Assembly: GCF_000807855.2 (NCBI RefSeq)
Contig: NZ_JRYR02000001.1
Span: 504,619 to 568,618, forward strand
From: Flammeovirga pacifica
GTDB lineage: Bacteria; Bacteroidota; Bacteroidia; Cytophagales; Flammeovirgaceae
Length of the DNA: 64,000 nucleotides
Direction: 5' to 3'
Part shown: piece by piece, positions 36,950 to 45,277 of the stretch
Position numbering within the stretch: position 1 is the first letter of the stretch
Layout: each line of letters begins with the position of its first letter
Notes under the pieces: generated by a model
Databases searched by the model: none
What the model was told of the DNA's origin: nothing
Seen by the model: only the letters and a program-made list of their open reading frames with translations
Translations under genes and position numbers: made by a program

Positions 36950-37537
36950 CTATTTCTTACGAGTAGCCCAACTCCAAACTAGTCTAGCATCTCCAGTAGA
37001 GAAATTATTCATTCTATCCAATTCTGATTGGTTTTCGAACTCAGGACCAAATTCTTCATCCATTGTGATGAGGCCGAAGTCTCTATCTTTAATATTAGCT
37101 AGTATTTTTCCTACTTTTTGTACAGCCTCTTGTCCAATGACCAACCAAGGATTACTTCTACCCAAAAGATTAGTTACCTGACCGAAAGTGTCTTTACCTA
37201 GAGCATTTTCAACATCAGATAGAATTTGACCTGCGTCTCTCATGTTTTCCCTAGAATGTCTTAGAAAAACTCTAACTTTAACTCGTCGATTTTCGGGCAT
37301 TGGTCGATCAAAAACAAATAAACCATCTGCTCCGACTGCATCTTGGGGTTCAAAATAGATTTTATTTTCTGCTCTTGGTTTAAGTTGAATTACTCCATGA
37401 TTTTCATTTGGTACAGTTGTCATTACCCATTTATCTTTCTCAGTAGGGTGTTCTGTAAGAATGACAAAATATAGCTTCCATCTTTTTTTAGAGCGTAAAA
37501 TTTCTAGTTCTTCAAATTCTAATAAAATTTCTTCCAT
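36950..37537 (-). CDS. Conserved-looking cytoplasmic protein, unknown function
   Basis: 195 residues without signal peptide or membrane segment. The first half is beta-rich (KRWKLYFVILTEHPTEKDKW, GLFVFDRPMPENRRVKVRVF). The second half has helices (RENMRDAGQILSDVENAL, EAVQKVGKILANIKDRD) and ends with DARLVWSWATRKK. I do not recognise a family. Its composition is ordinary for the window and it seems a true gene. It is divergent from the cupin gene at 37644 by about 100 bases. Confidence 0.75.
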   Translation of the reverse strand: MEEILLEFEELEILRSKKRWKLYFVILTEHPTEKDKWVMTTVPNENHGVIQLKPRAENKIYFEPQDAVGADGLFVFDRPMPENRRVKVRVFLRHSRENMRDAGQILSDVENALGKDTFGQVTNLLGRSNPWLVIGQEAVQKVGKILANIKDRDFGLITMDEEFGPEFENQSELDRMNNFSTGDARLVWSWATRKK

Positions 37538-37643
37538 AGAGTAGTTTGTTTTTGTCTGTAATTATATTAATTAAATTAAGGTACGCTTTAAGTTAGTGAT
37601 ATTTAATGTATTTCATTAACTTTTCACTTTCAAATTATATATC

Positions 37644-38135
37644 ATGACGAAACAAGAAGTAATAGACCAATTAGACATGACGCCACACCCAGAAGGTGGA
37701 TTTTATGTGGAGACTTATCGTTCTCATAAGACAGCGTTTGTCAATAAAAATGAGCTAGAGAGAAATATCTCTACAGCTATTTATTACCTTTTAGGAGAGG
37801 GAGATTATTCAACTTTTCATAAATTGAAATTTACAGAACTTTGGCATTATCACACTGGTTGTCCTGTTGAGGTTGTAGAAATTACTCCAAAAGGAGAGTT
37901 GATTAAAACAATTGTAGGGATAGGATTAAAAGAAGGTCAACAACCTCAATATGTTATTAAAGGAGGGAATTGGTTTGCCGCAAGACCTTTAACTAAATCA
38001 TCAGAAGATTATGTACTTGTAGGCTGTACTGTTGCCCCAGGTTTTGAATTTGAAGATTTTGAGATTGGATTATATGATAATCTAATAAAGGAGTTTCCAC
38101 AGCATAAGGAAATCATCTCTTTATTTAAAAAATAA
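37644..38135 (+). CDS. Cupin-family protein (DUF985)
   Basis: 163 residues. It begins with the family pattern LDMTPHPEGGFYVETYRS and continues with STAIYYLLGEGDYSTFHKL and ELWHYHTGCPVEV, the cupin metal-binding stretch (His pair in WHYH). DUF985/Cupin_5 proteins are single-domain cupins of unknown or sugar-related role. The gene is alone and faces the PAS kinase. Confidence 0.9.
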   Translation: MTKQEVIDQLDMTPHPEGGFYVETYRSHKTAFVNKNELERNISTAIYYLLGEGDYSTFHKLKFTELWHYHTGCPVEVVEITPKGELIKTIVGIGLKEGQQPQYVIKGGNWFAARPLTKSSEDYVLVGCTVAPGFEFEDFEIGLYDNLIKEFPQHKEIISLFKK

Positions 38136-38156
38136 ACTTCATACTTATTGTAGAAG

Positions 38157-39902
38157 TTATAAAATAGTTGGAAGGAAAATTTCAAGTTGTTGTTTCTTAT
38201 TCTTTGTAAACGATACTTGGTATTTTCCTTTTAATTTTTCAATAATTTCTGAAGTGATGAATAAGCCTCTAGAATAATCATCATGGATGAAATTGATAGA
38301 CATCGATTTATCAAAGCCATTATTAGAAGCAGAATAGTCTCTTGGCGAAACATTATCAGTAAATATGATCATCACTCCTTTCTTATCCTCTTTTATCTCT
38401 ATTAATAATTTAATCTCTATATCTCTAGAAACTAATTGAAGTAAGGTAGTAGATATGTTTTTGAATAAAAGGTCAATTCGAGTGCTATCAGAATAAAATT
38501 CAACATTTTTCATGTTGTTCATGATTGATAATTGAATATTATACCCTGACTGATTTAAAAACTCTTCAATAATATCAGTGATATTTTCAAATTGAATAAG
38601 AGAAGTATTTAATTCTGTTTGTTGATTATAGTAATAAGCAAGTATTTTTTGAAGATGCATATCCTGTGTCCAAATCGTATCTTCTAAATGTGGTAGAAGG
38701 TCTTTACTGTTTTTTGGACTCCCTTTCATTAATTGAATAATTCCTTGGATAGTGGTTAAAGGACCTCTAAGATCATGTGCTGCTCTATAAATGAAGTGAT
38801 CTAATTTTTCTTCAATCTTTTTCTGATTGGATATATTTAAAAAGACGGCATTTAAACCAATAACTTTCTTTTCTTCAACAATAGGAGACAAGAAAACCTC
38901 AATTGCTTTCCACTCTTGATCATATAAAATTTTAAAAGAGGCATGTGATGTAGACTTTGTATCTATTACTTCTTTTTGGAAAGATACAATGTCTTTTCCT
39001 GCATCATTATTTATAATCGAACTTAATGTACTTCCAATTTGGTCTGGAGCTAAAAAGTTAGACAGTTGTCTTTGATGCCCCGAACCAATCCAAGTAAGTT
39101 TTAAGTCTATATCAAATTGACATAACTTAATTTTAGAGTTATCAAGGATAGCTTCATACCTTTGTTCATTATTTTTTAACTCTTCTTTCGCCTTTTTTAA
39201 GGCCGTTAAGTCTTTAATAAAACAAACAATATAAGGAGAGTCATCGTCAGATGATACTATGGAAGCAGTTATTTCAACAGGTATTAATGCCTTATTTTTT
39301 GTAATTATTGTCACCTCTTCAATCAAATGTTTCGTCTTTTTAAGTTTGTCTAAAACAGTTTTTAAATGAGGTTGAAGTTGTTCTGGTATAAAATCTTTAA
39401 AATGTGCTTTCAAACACTCATTGGTGTCAAATCCTGTCATTTTAGAGAAGGCAGGGTTAGCATACATTAATTTTTTATCGAACGGATCTATCCAAATTAT
39501 ACCATCAATAGAGTGGAAGTATGTATCTTGAAATCTTTTTACTTGAAGCTCATGTTCATTGTTGTGACGAATAAACGAGATATTTACGTAAACTTCATCT
39601 ATGTAAAAAGGAGTTATTTTAACATCAAAAATAAGGGGTTTTCCATTGAAAGAAACGGTAAATTCAAAATTGACAATATCCTGTGTATCAATACTATTTT
39701 GTATGTTTTGTTTTAATAATATTTGATTTTTAGGAGATAAACCTACAGCAATAGATCGCCCTTCTTCAAATGTGTGATTACCTTGAAGGAAGTTTTTTGA
39801 GATAAACTTGACATTACCTGTTCCAGTGACTATTAGGTAGTGTTCAAGGTTGCTCTGAGATTTAGCTTTGGAAATATGTCTATTTTGAAGTAAAGCTTGC
39901 AT
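38157..39902 (-). CDS. PAS-domain histidine kinase with eroded ATP-binding domain
   Basis: 581 residues from the ATG at 39902. Two or three PAS-like domains occupy residues about 15-360, including DTYFHSIDGIIWID and the PAC-like SSDDDSPYIVCFIKDLT. The phospho-acceptor box is intact (RAAHDLRGPLTTIQG, His 376). The ATPase part is poor: the N-box is LLFKNISTTL, the G1 box reads TDNVSPRD instead of DNGxG, and the G2 box is only SRGLF. There is no membrane segment. It may be a pseudokinase, or a kinase relying on a partner. No response regulator is adjacent. Confidence 0.85.
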   Translation of the reverse strand: MQALLQNRHISKAKSQSNLEHYLIVTGTGNVKFISKNFLQGNHTFEEGRSIAVGLSPKNQILLKQNIQNSIDTQDIVNFEFTVSFNGKPLIFDVKITPFYIDEVYVNISFIRHNNEHELQVKRFQDTYFHSIDGIIWIDPFDKKLMYANPAFSKMTGFDTNECLKAHFKDFIPEQLQPHLKTVLDKLKKTKHLIEEVTIITKNKALIPVEITASIVSSDDDSPYIVCFIKDLTALKKAKEELKNNEQRYEAILDNSKIKLCQFDIDLKLTWIGSGHQRQLSNFLAPDQIGSTLSSIINNDAGKDIVSFQKEVIDTKSTSHASFKILYDQEWKAIEVFLSPIVEEKKVIGLNAVFLNISNQKKIEEKLDHFIYRAAHDLRGPLTTIQGIIQLMKGSPKNSKDLLPHLEDTIWTQDMHLQKILAYYYNQQTELNTSLIQFENITDIIEEFLNQSGYNIQLSIMNNMKNVEFYSDSTRIDLLFKNISTTLLQLVSRDIEIKLLIEIKEDKKGVMIIFTDNVSPRDYSASNNGFDKSMSINFIHDDYSRGLFITSEIIEKLKGKYQVSFTKNKKQQLEIFLPTIL

Positions 39903-40072
39903 CAAACTTTAGGAAAGAATACAATGTTGATTTATTATTTAATATCTAAATATAGTTAATAATTTTAAAAATTAGCTTCAATTCTTAAATAAAAAATAAA
40001 AGCAATTTAAATTCAAAATCAAAAAAATTATTTTTCATTATAAATATTACATAAGTAATTGATTTTCCTTAA

Positions 40073-41029
40073 TTACTTAATTTGATTTAGGTGTTGCCAG
40101 CAAAAGCCACTTTCATCATCTGTTTTTCTTTTGCACCTTGTTCCTTTTTTTGTTGTACCATGACATCGACCATCTAGATGTATTACTGTATTCGTTGAAT
40201 TTGGTTTAGTTTGACTTGTATTTTTGGTTACTTTAGATTTTTTTCTTTCCGAATAAAATGGCCAAAAAGTTAAATTTACATTTTCTTCAATTTGATCTTC
40301 TAGTTCATCAGGAATACCACTGAATAAGTCCATTCCTGTTCTATTCTCTAAGGAATCAATACTAACTACATAACTTTTTAAAGGGGATGAAGAACCTTGA
40401 TTGGGGAGAATAAAACAAATAGCTTCATAAATTTCATTGTCTTCATCTACAAAAAGAGCGACTTTGTAATAATAGTTAGGAACACTCACTTGATTTTTAC
40501 CAATGGTCTTTAATCCATCTTCTAAAATTGGCCCTGTTATAATATATAGGCTTTTTAAATCGTAGGCCCATACTCTAAACTGTTCTTCTAAATTTTTCCA
40601 TACCCCTCTATTAAACTCTGCAACTTGAGGAGACATGTTTGATAGGTAAAAACTTTCACTCATGGCAGAAGTATTGAAAGACATATCTGCAGCTGGAGCC
40701 AGATGACCTCTGTCATAGCCTGATCCTTTATAATCGGTAAGGTCAGCTGAATATGTAATCACGTTATGATCTTCTCTGAAGTCGTTACTTCTTTGTGCAG
40801 CTTTGAATAGTTCTTTTTTAGTGAGTTCATAAGCTACCCATGCCGCTTGTTCATGATCTTCGTTATAACCAATTGTAAAATAATTATGTTCAATAATTTG
40901 GACATTATGGGCTTGCCCTGTAGAAGTAGGTAGCCATTCAATTGGAAAATCATCTAAATTCTGAGCAAAAATATTTTGATTAAAAATTAATAAAAAGGGT
41001 AATAAATAGGTATAATATTTTTGTAACAT
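40073..41029 (-). CDS. Secreted DNA/RNA non-specific endonuclease with C-terminal Cys/His knot
   Basis: 318 residues with a signal peptide ending near NIFA. The NUC1-type beta-beta-alpha-metal site is present: YDRGHLAPAADM (D106-R107-G108-H109, His as base) and SPQVAEFNRGVWKNLE (metal-binding Asn). The last 40 residues are an added motif, C-H-G-T-T-K-K-G-T-R-C then CWQH, which looks like a small zinc-binding domain of the DUF5763 type. Such nucleases digest extracellular DNA or RNA for nutrients. A -7 box (TATTTTTG) lies 29 bases upstream. Confidence 0.92.
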   Translation of the reverse strand: MLQKYYTYLLPFLLIFNQNIFAQNLDDFPIEWLPTSTGQAHNVQIIEHNYFTIGYNEDHEQAAWVAYELTKKELFKAAQRSNDFREDHNVITYSADLTDYKGSGYDRGHLAPAADMSFNTSAMSESFYLSNMSPQVAEFNRGVWKNLEEQFRVWAYDLKSLYIITGPILEDGLKTIGKNQVSVPNYYYKVALFVDEDNEIYEAICFILPNQGSSSPLKSYVVSIDSLENRTGMDLFSGIPDELEDQIEENVNLTFWPFYSERKKSKVTKNTSQTKPNSTNTVIHLDGRCHGTTKKGTRCKRKTDDESGFCWQHLNQIK

Positions 41030-41057
41030 GGATGGAAGTGAATATTGAAATTTGCAA

Positions 41058-41065
41058 CAAAAATA
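41058..41065 (-). promoter_or_regulatory. Candidate -7 box of the endonuclease gene
   Basis: TATTTTTG on the minus strand, 29 bases upstream of the endonuclease ATG, matches TAnnTTTG. Confidence 0.4.
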
Positions 41066-41241
41066 TTTTTTTTCAGGAGAAAAGGTGAAAATATTTAAAA
41101 ATATTTTGACTTATTAAAATCTTTTCGTCAATTGAAAATCAGTCTAAACATAAGAAGACTATAATTTACTGTTTATAACTGCTTTTATTAATACTTTTAA
41201 ACTTGTTGGTTTACTGCAAGTTCTTTACTTAACACTAAAAT

Positions 41242-41685
41242 ATGACTTCAAATTTTAACCCTAGACCTTTATTGAAAAAGGATCTACAATACATGCTACA
41301 AGAAAACCTAATGGGGGATTTAGGAAAACTTCTATTTGAAAAAAGTTTTACAGAAGAAAATTATCAAAACTATAAAGAGTATTCAAATGGAGTGCTTAAT
41401 CTAGATCTTTTTATAAAATCAAATTCTGATGTAAAACCTAACAATTATGGTTTTCTTATTCTGCATGAAAATAATTATAAACATCGTTTAGATGATTTAA
41501 AGAATGCACTGCAAACATGTAATTATTTATATATCATTATTGATCTCAAAAAGAGAAATCATTTATATGATTTATTAATCGAAGAAAATTTAGAGGAGAT
41601 TGGAATTATTGGTACACTATCAAGTTATCAATTGGATTTATGTAGAAGAGCTAAATGGCGTAAATCTGAAAGGGAGTTGATTTAG
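41242..41685 (+). CDS. Small cytoplasmic protein, unknown, possibly PD-(D/E)XK-like
   Basis: 147 residues, no signal peptide. The core alternates strands and helices: VLNLDLFIKS, NYGFLILHENNYKHRLDDLK, LQTCNYLYIIID and EEIGIIGTL. This order is reminiscent of MmcB-like nuclease-fold proteins, but the metal-binding acidic and Lys residues are not clearly kept, so this is weak. Isolated gene. Confidence 0.6.
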   Translation: MTSNFNPRPLLKKDLQYMLQENLMGDLGKLLFEKSFTEENYQNYKEYSNGVLNLDLFIKSNSDVKPNNYGFLILHENNYKHRLDDLKNALQTCNYLYIIIDLKKRNHLYDLLIEENLEEIGIIGTLSSYQLDLCRRAKWRKSERELI

Positions 41686-41854
41686 TTTAAAGGTAAAACC
41701 TTTAATATGTTAACAATGCTCTTATGTCTGTTATGTAATCATAAAAACACTATAATAAGTGTAAAGATTTATTTTAGTGGAAAAATAATTTCCAAATTGG
41801 GTATGGATTTACGTTAGTACAATCTAAGCGAATATCCTGTAAAACCTAATTTAG

Positions 41855-41890
41855 AACCATAGTCTTCATTATTGAGGATTATGGTTTTTT
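41855..41890 (+). terminator. Terminator-like hairpin
   Basis: AACCATA-g-TC-t-TC pairs with GA-g-GATTATGGTT, with two mismatches and a following run of six T. It lies 170 bases past the gene at 41242. Confidence 0.6.
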
Positions 41891-41906
41891 ATTTATGTAT
41901 TATAAT

Positions 41907-42242
41907 TTACAGAAGTTCTGTATTGGGGTTCCATTTAACCTTATCTAGATCTTGTATTTGATTATCAATAATCTCAATTCCTTCGTTTTCTAGTAAAGTT
42001 TGCATTTTATTGGTTTCATCAAAATGATGTTTGCCAGTTAAAAGGCCTTTTTTATTTACTACTCTATGTGCAGGTACATCTTCTAGCATGTGAGAGGCGT
42101 TCATCGCCCAACCCACCATTCTTGCTCCATTTTTACTGCCTAGATATGCTGCAATATCACCATAACTTGCCACTCTACCCTTTGGGATTAATTTAACTAC
42201 TTCCCAAACATCTTGAAAAAAGTTATTATTCTTTTCCGACAT
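41907..42242 (-). CDS. Alkyltransferase-like (ATL) protein, MGMT family
   Basis: 111 residues from the ATG at 42242. The MGMT C-terminal domain is clear: VVKLIPKGRVASYGDIAAYL, then ARMVGWAMNAS and P57-A58-H59-R60. True O6-alkylguanine transferases have the acceptor Cys in PCHR; here it is Ala. ATL proteins bind O6-alkylguanine in DNA and hand it to nucleotide excision repair without removing the group. The start overlaps the end of the upstream secreted-protein gene by 17 bases. Confidence 0.92.
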   Translation of the reverse strand: MSEKNNNFFQDVWEVVKLIPKGRVASYGDIAAYLGSKNGARMVGWAMNASHMLEDVPAHRVVNKKGLLTGKHHFDETNKMQTLLENEGIEIIDNQIQDLDKVKWNPNTELL

Positions 42243-42831
42243 TATCTCCAGCATTTAAAATATTATTGTAAGTAGTTTGATAAATGAGTTGTCCATAGTT
42301 CTTTAACCAAGCAATAACTTCTTCACTAGTTTCAGAACTATAAGGTTGATATTCTATGCCAAGATCCTTTGTTTTATTTTTAATCATATCAACGATAATA
42401 GGTAGATTTTGCTTTAAGTTTTGCGACAATTCCTTTAGCTCTGCAACACTGGCTTTTGCGGCATCTGTAGCGGCTTTTTGTAATGCTCTTTCTTCTGCTA
42501 AGACATCTTGTTGTAATAATTTTTCAGATGACATTTCTATAGAATCGACTTCTGAATCAAAACTATCAGTAAAGGAATTCTGTTTCTTTTTTTCTAAAGT
42601 AGTGAGTTGTTCTTTTAATTTATCATCAAATCGTTTAGATAATTCTAAGCATTGTTCTTTTTCAAAAATAGTCATAGTAACCCAAGTTTTTCCAAGGTAA
42701 CTTTCCCAAAGTAAGGTATCACTTGGGTTTAACATCATTTGAGCAATTACTTCGTCTTTAGAAGTTAAAGATTGTGCATTTGATATAAATGGAATCACTA
42801 AGAGTAAGAAAAAGAACTTAATTATTTTCAT
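42226..42831 (-). CDS. Secreted coiled-coil protein, unknown function
   Basis: 201 residues with a signal peptide (to about ISNAQ). A helical, acidic and Lys-rich middle (about 75-150, EERALQKAATDAAKASVAEL) suggests a coiled coil, and the C-terminus is amphipathic. I recognise no family. It is translationally linked to the ATL gene, although no functional link is evident. A TATTTTTG box lies at 42904. Confidence 0.7.
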   Translation of the reverse strand: MKIIKFFFLLLVIPFISNAQSLTSKDEVIAQMMLNPSDTLLWESYLGKTWVTMTIFEKEQCLELSKRFDDKLKEQLTTLEKKKQNSFTDSFDSEVDSIEMSSEKLLQQDVLAEERALQKAATDAAKASVAELKELSQNLKQNLPIIVDMIKNKTKDLGIEYQPYSSETSEEVIAWLKNYGQLIYQTTYNNILNAGDNVGKE

Positions 42832-42903
42832 ATCTTGATAAATAATATATTTTTAGCGTGATAAGGTTGTTAATAAACGTAGTATTTGATTATTTTTAAA
42901 GTA

Positions 42904-42911
42904 CAAAAATA
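42904..42911 (-). promoter_or_regulatory. Candidate -7 box before the secreted coiled-coil gene
   Basis: TATTTTTG on the minus strand, 73 bases upstream of the start at 42831, matches TAnnTTTG. Confidence 0.4.
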
Positions 42912-42977
42912 CTACCATTATTGAAGTGAAAGAGTTCATTAAAATCTCTATCTTTTATATTGATGGCATTATTATTT

Positions 42978-43262
42978 ATGATTAAAAAAAATAAAGAGGG
43001 TTGTTGTGCTCTTTGTGAAAAAAATACGACACTTACTTTTCATCATCTTATTCCAAAAAGCAATCATAAAAATAAATGGTTTCGAAAAAACTTTGAATTG
43101 AAAGAAATGAGAGAGAAAGGAATTATGGTTTGTAGAAAATGCCATAGTTTTATTCATAAATCTCATTCTGAAAAAGAATTGGGTAAAAACTTAAATTCTC
43201 TTGAGAAACTATTGGAAGAAAGACAAATTAAAAAGTATGTGGATTGGGCAAAAAAACATTAA
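42978..43262 (+). CDS. HNH-type small protein
   Basis: 94 residues from the ATG at 42978; the ATG at 42963 would add five mostly hydrophobic residues. It has two CxxC-type pairs (CALCEKN and VCRKCHS) around TFHHLIPKS, which is the HNH metal and catalytic stretch, and closes with SFIHKSH. Such short HNH proteins are predicted nucleases; solitary chromosomal copies are common in Bacteroidota and have no known target. It is 3 bases upstream of the barrel gene, so probably co-transcribed with it. Confidence 0.82.
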   Translation: MIKKNKEGCCALCEKNTTLTFHHLIPKSNHKNKWFRKNFELKEMREKGIMVCRKCHSFIHKSHSEKELGKNLNSLEKLLEERQIKKYVDWAKKH

Positions 43263-43265
43263 TTT

Positions 43266-43979
43266 ATGTATAAAATATTATTAGTAAAACTATCGATATT
43301 CTTGTTGTTGACGTCATCTTTATCAGCACAAGATCTTGAAGTCCCTTCACCCAAAAGGTATTTAGAAATAAGTCCATTAATAAATTCATATAGTGGTGAT
43401 CTTGGTAGATTTAATCAAATTAATGGAGGTGTTAATGCAGCTTTGGTGTTTAATAAACCAAGAAGAGGGAACTTCAGATTAGATTTTACTTATATGTATG
43501 TGCAGGCTAGTCGATTGAGAGGTGCCGACTATGTGCCCCCTTTAGAAGAACCTATTCCTAATGATTATTTTCAATCTCACACCATCAACTTTTCCTTATC
43601 ATATATGTATAATATCATAAATAAGGATAATTTTAAATTATATATATCACAGGGTTTAGGTTTGTTTTATTACGACCCAATGGATGAAGAGGGGAATAAA
43701 TATATAGAGAATTTTTCAGACAATGATAGAGGGTTTTATATGACTAGAAATGCTAATGAGACCTATACCAATTTTACAATGTCATTACCAACACGATTGG
43801 GTATTATGTATTATTTTCCAGGCAACTTTGGTGTCGGTTTAAGTAGTACTTTTTATAATCCACTGACTGATTATCTGGATAATATTTCTGATTTTGGAAC
43901 AGTGAAAGGAAACGATAATTTAATGAGTGTCAACTTTAATTTTCATATACCTTTACAATATCAAAAGCTAAAAAAATAG
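43266..43979 (+). CDS. Outer-membrane beta-barrel protein
   Basis: 237 residues with a signal peptide ending near LSAQ. The mature part has the aromatic strands of a small barrel (RGNFRLDFTYMYVQASRL, TMSLPTRLGIMYYF, FGVGLSSTFYNPL) and ends with VNFNFHIPLQYQKLKK. It resembles outer-membrane-porin-like proteins of Bacteroidota that share the LEISPLINSYSGDLGRFNQ type of start. The substrate is unknown. Confidence 0.78.
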   Translation: MYKILLVKLSIFLLLTSSLSAQDLEVPSPKRYLEISPLINSYSGDLGRFNQINGGVNAALVFNKPRRGNFRLDFTYMYVQASRLRGADYVPPLEEPIPNDYFQSHTINFSLSYMYNIINKDNFKLYISQGLGLFYYDPMDEEGNKYIENFSDNDRGFYMTRNANETYTNFTMSLPTRLGIMYYFPGNFGVGLSSTFYNPLTDYLDNISDFGTVKGNDNLMSVNFNFHIPLQYQKLKK

Positions 43980-44000
43980 AAGAGTTATTCTTCTATTTTA
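43974..44000. terminator. Hairpin between convergent barrel and hisI genes
   Basis: AAAATAGAAGA pairs with TCTTCTATTTT around a 5-base loop. It spans the stop codons of both genes, so its T-rich sides can serve either strand. Confidence 0.7.
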
Positions 44001-44380
44001 GTTAACATGTTGTCCTCGTCTACTTTTCTGTAAAAACAAGAAGTTCTAGGCTGATTGTCTTTGTTTTTAGTATGACAAGCTCCTTTACCCATCATTTTTA
44101 CTTTGTACAATAGTGCATCTTGATCACAATCAGTTAGGATTTCTACCATTTTAAGGTATTCACCAGATGTTTCTCCTTTTGTCCAAAGTTCATTTCTTGA
44201 TGTACTCCAGAAAGTGGCCATACCTTTCTCCATCGTGACCTTAAGAGATTCTTTATTTCCCCATCCTTGCATCAAGATTTCCATAGAGTCTACATCTTGT
44301 ACAATCACAGGTACAAAACCACCTCTTTTCTCAAATTGAATATCAAGTAATTTCCCTTCTTCTAATGCTTTTTTATCCAT
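43985..44380 (-). CDS. hisI: Phosphoribosyl-AMP cyclohydrolase
   Basis: 131 residues. It opens the purine ring of phosphoribosyl-AMP in histidine synthesis. The core motifs are present: DCDQDALLYKV with the metal Asp residues, GKGACHTK with the zinc Cys, and SCFYRKV with the second Cys. It is a monofunctional HisI without the HisE half. No other his gene is in the window. It lies 3 bases downstream of a methyltransferase gene on the same strand. Confidence 0.92.
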   Translation of the reverse strand: MDKKALEEGKLLDIQFEKRGGFVPVIVQDVDSMEILMQGWGNKESLKVTMEKGMATFWSTSRNELWTKGETSGEYLKMVEILTDCDQDALLYKVKMMGKGACHTKNKDNQPRTSCFYRKVDEDNMLTKIEE

Positions 44381-44383
44381 AAT

Positions 44384-45157
44384 TTAAAATTGTAATGTGA
44401 AATGTTGTTTTGGTTGTTTTTTTCTAAAAAAACATAATCCTAGTTCATATAAATCAACACTTATGCCAATACGGTCGTTGCTTCTAATTTCTGACCAAGC
44501 CTTCTTCATATCGTTCGACCAGTAAATATCATCAAAAACAAATAAAGTATTTTCATGTGAATAAGGTAAACATAATTCAAAATATTTAATTGTTGCCTCA
44601 TATGTGTGGTTCGCATCAAAATAGACCAGGTCTAAAGGTCCTATTGAAACTAATTCTTGAGGAAGTACACTGTCTATATTGCCTATTATTGAGCGAATAT
44701 TCTTGAATTGTAATTGGTGAAATATATTTTGGGCTTGTTGTGCAGTAGCAGGACAGCCTTCTATGGTGGTTACATTGATATCTTTAGCACTACTACATAA
44801 ATAACAAGTAGAAATTCCCAATGATGTACCAAGCTCTAATATATTTTTATATTTATATTGATGGATTAGCTCGAATAAAAACCGTCCTGTTCTTGGAGAA
44901 CAAAGAGAATATTTAGCAATAGATTGAATAGATCTGATCTTAGATTTATTTTTCTTTGATCCAGCTCCTAAATCTTTTATTTCTATAGTTCCATTATTTG
45001 CTAACAAATGTTGCCTTTCTTCTTCAATCTCATCGAAAACATAATAATGTTTTTCAGGTTCAATGATCTGAGTATAAAGGTGGTAGATAAAAGGGGAATG
45101 TAGCCCATGTGCATTCCCTGCGGTATATTTGTACTTTAGAAAGTCTAAAACTTGCAT
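44384..45157 (-). CDS. Class I SAM-dependent O-methyltransferase-like protein
   Basis: 257 residues. The Rossmann core shows motif I as ILELGTSLGISTCYL (about 105-119), then NVTTIEGCPA, the acidic PLDLVYFDANHTYEATI with the catechol-O-methyltransferase-type metal Asp-Ala-Asn, and FVFDDIYWSNDM. This fits the class I O-methyltransferase family. The substrate is unknown. It is the first gene of a two-gene unit with hisI. Confidence 0.88.
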   Translation of the reverse strand: MQVLDFLKYKYTAGNAHGLHSPFIYHLYTQIIEPEKHYYVFDEIEEERQHLLANNGTIEIKDLGAGSKKNKSKIRSIQSIAKYSLCSPRTGRFLFELIHQYKYKNILELGTSLGISTCYLCSSAKDINVTTIEGCPATAQQAQNIFHQLQFKNIRSIIGNIDSVLPQELVSIGPLDLVYFDANHTYEATIKYFELCLPYSHENTLFVFDDIYWSNDMKKAWSEIRSNDRIGISVDLYELGLCFFRKKQPKQHFTLQF

Positions 45158-45196
45158 ATAGTGTTAATTAATAGTTCATTATTCCCCGTTAGTCCT

Positions 45197-45204
45197 TATC
45201 TTTG
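45197..45204 (+). promoter_or_regulatory. Candidate -7 box of ychF
   Basis: TATCTTTG on the plus strand, 74 bases upstream of ychF, matches TAnnTTTG; no -33 TTG is seen at the right distance. Confidence 0.45.
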
Positions 45205-45277
45205 CGCGGATAAAATGCGAACTTCTTCGCAAATATCTCAAAAGAAATAATCTTCTGAAACAAGAATTGTAATATAA

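Noticed and set aside
41242-41685. Firm assignment as a MmcB-type nuclease
   Set aside because: The fold order is similar, but the acidic/Lys active-site residues are not clearly kept.
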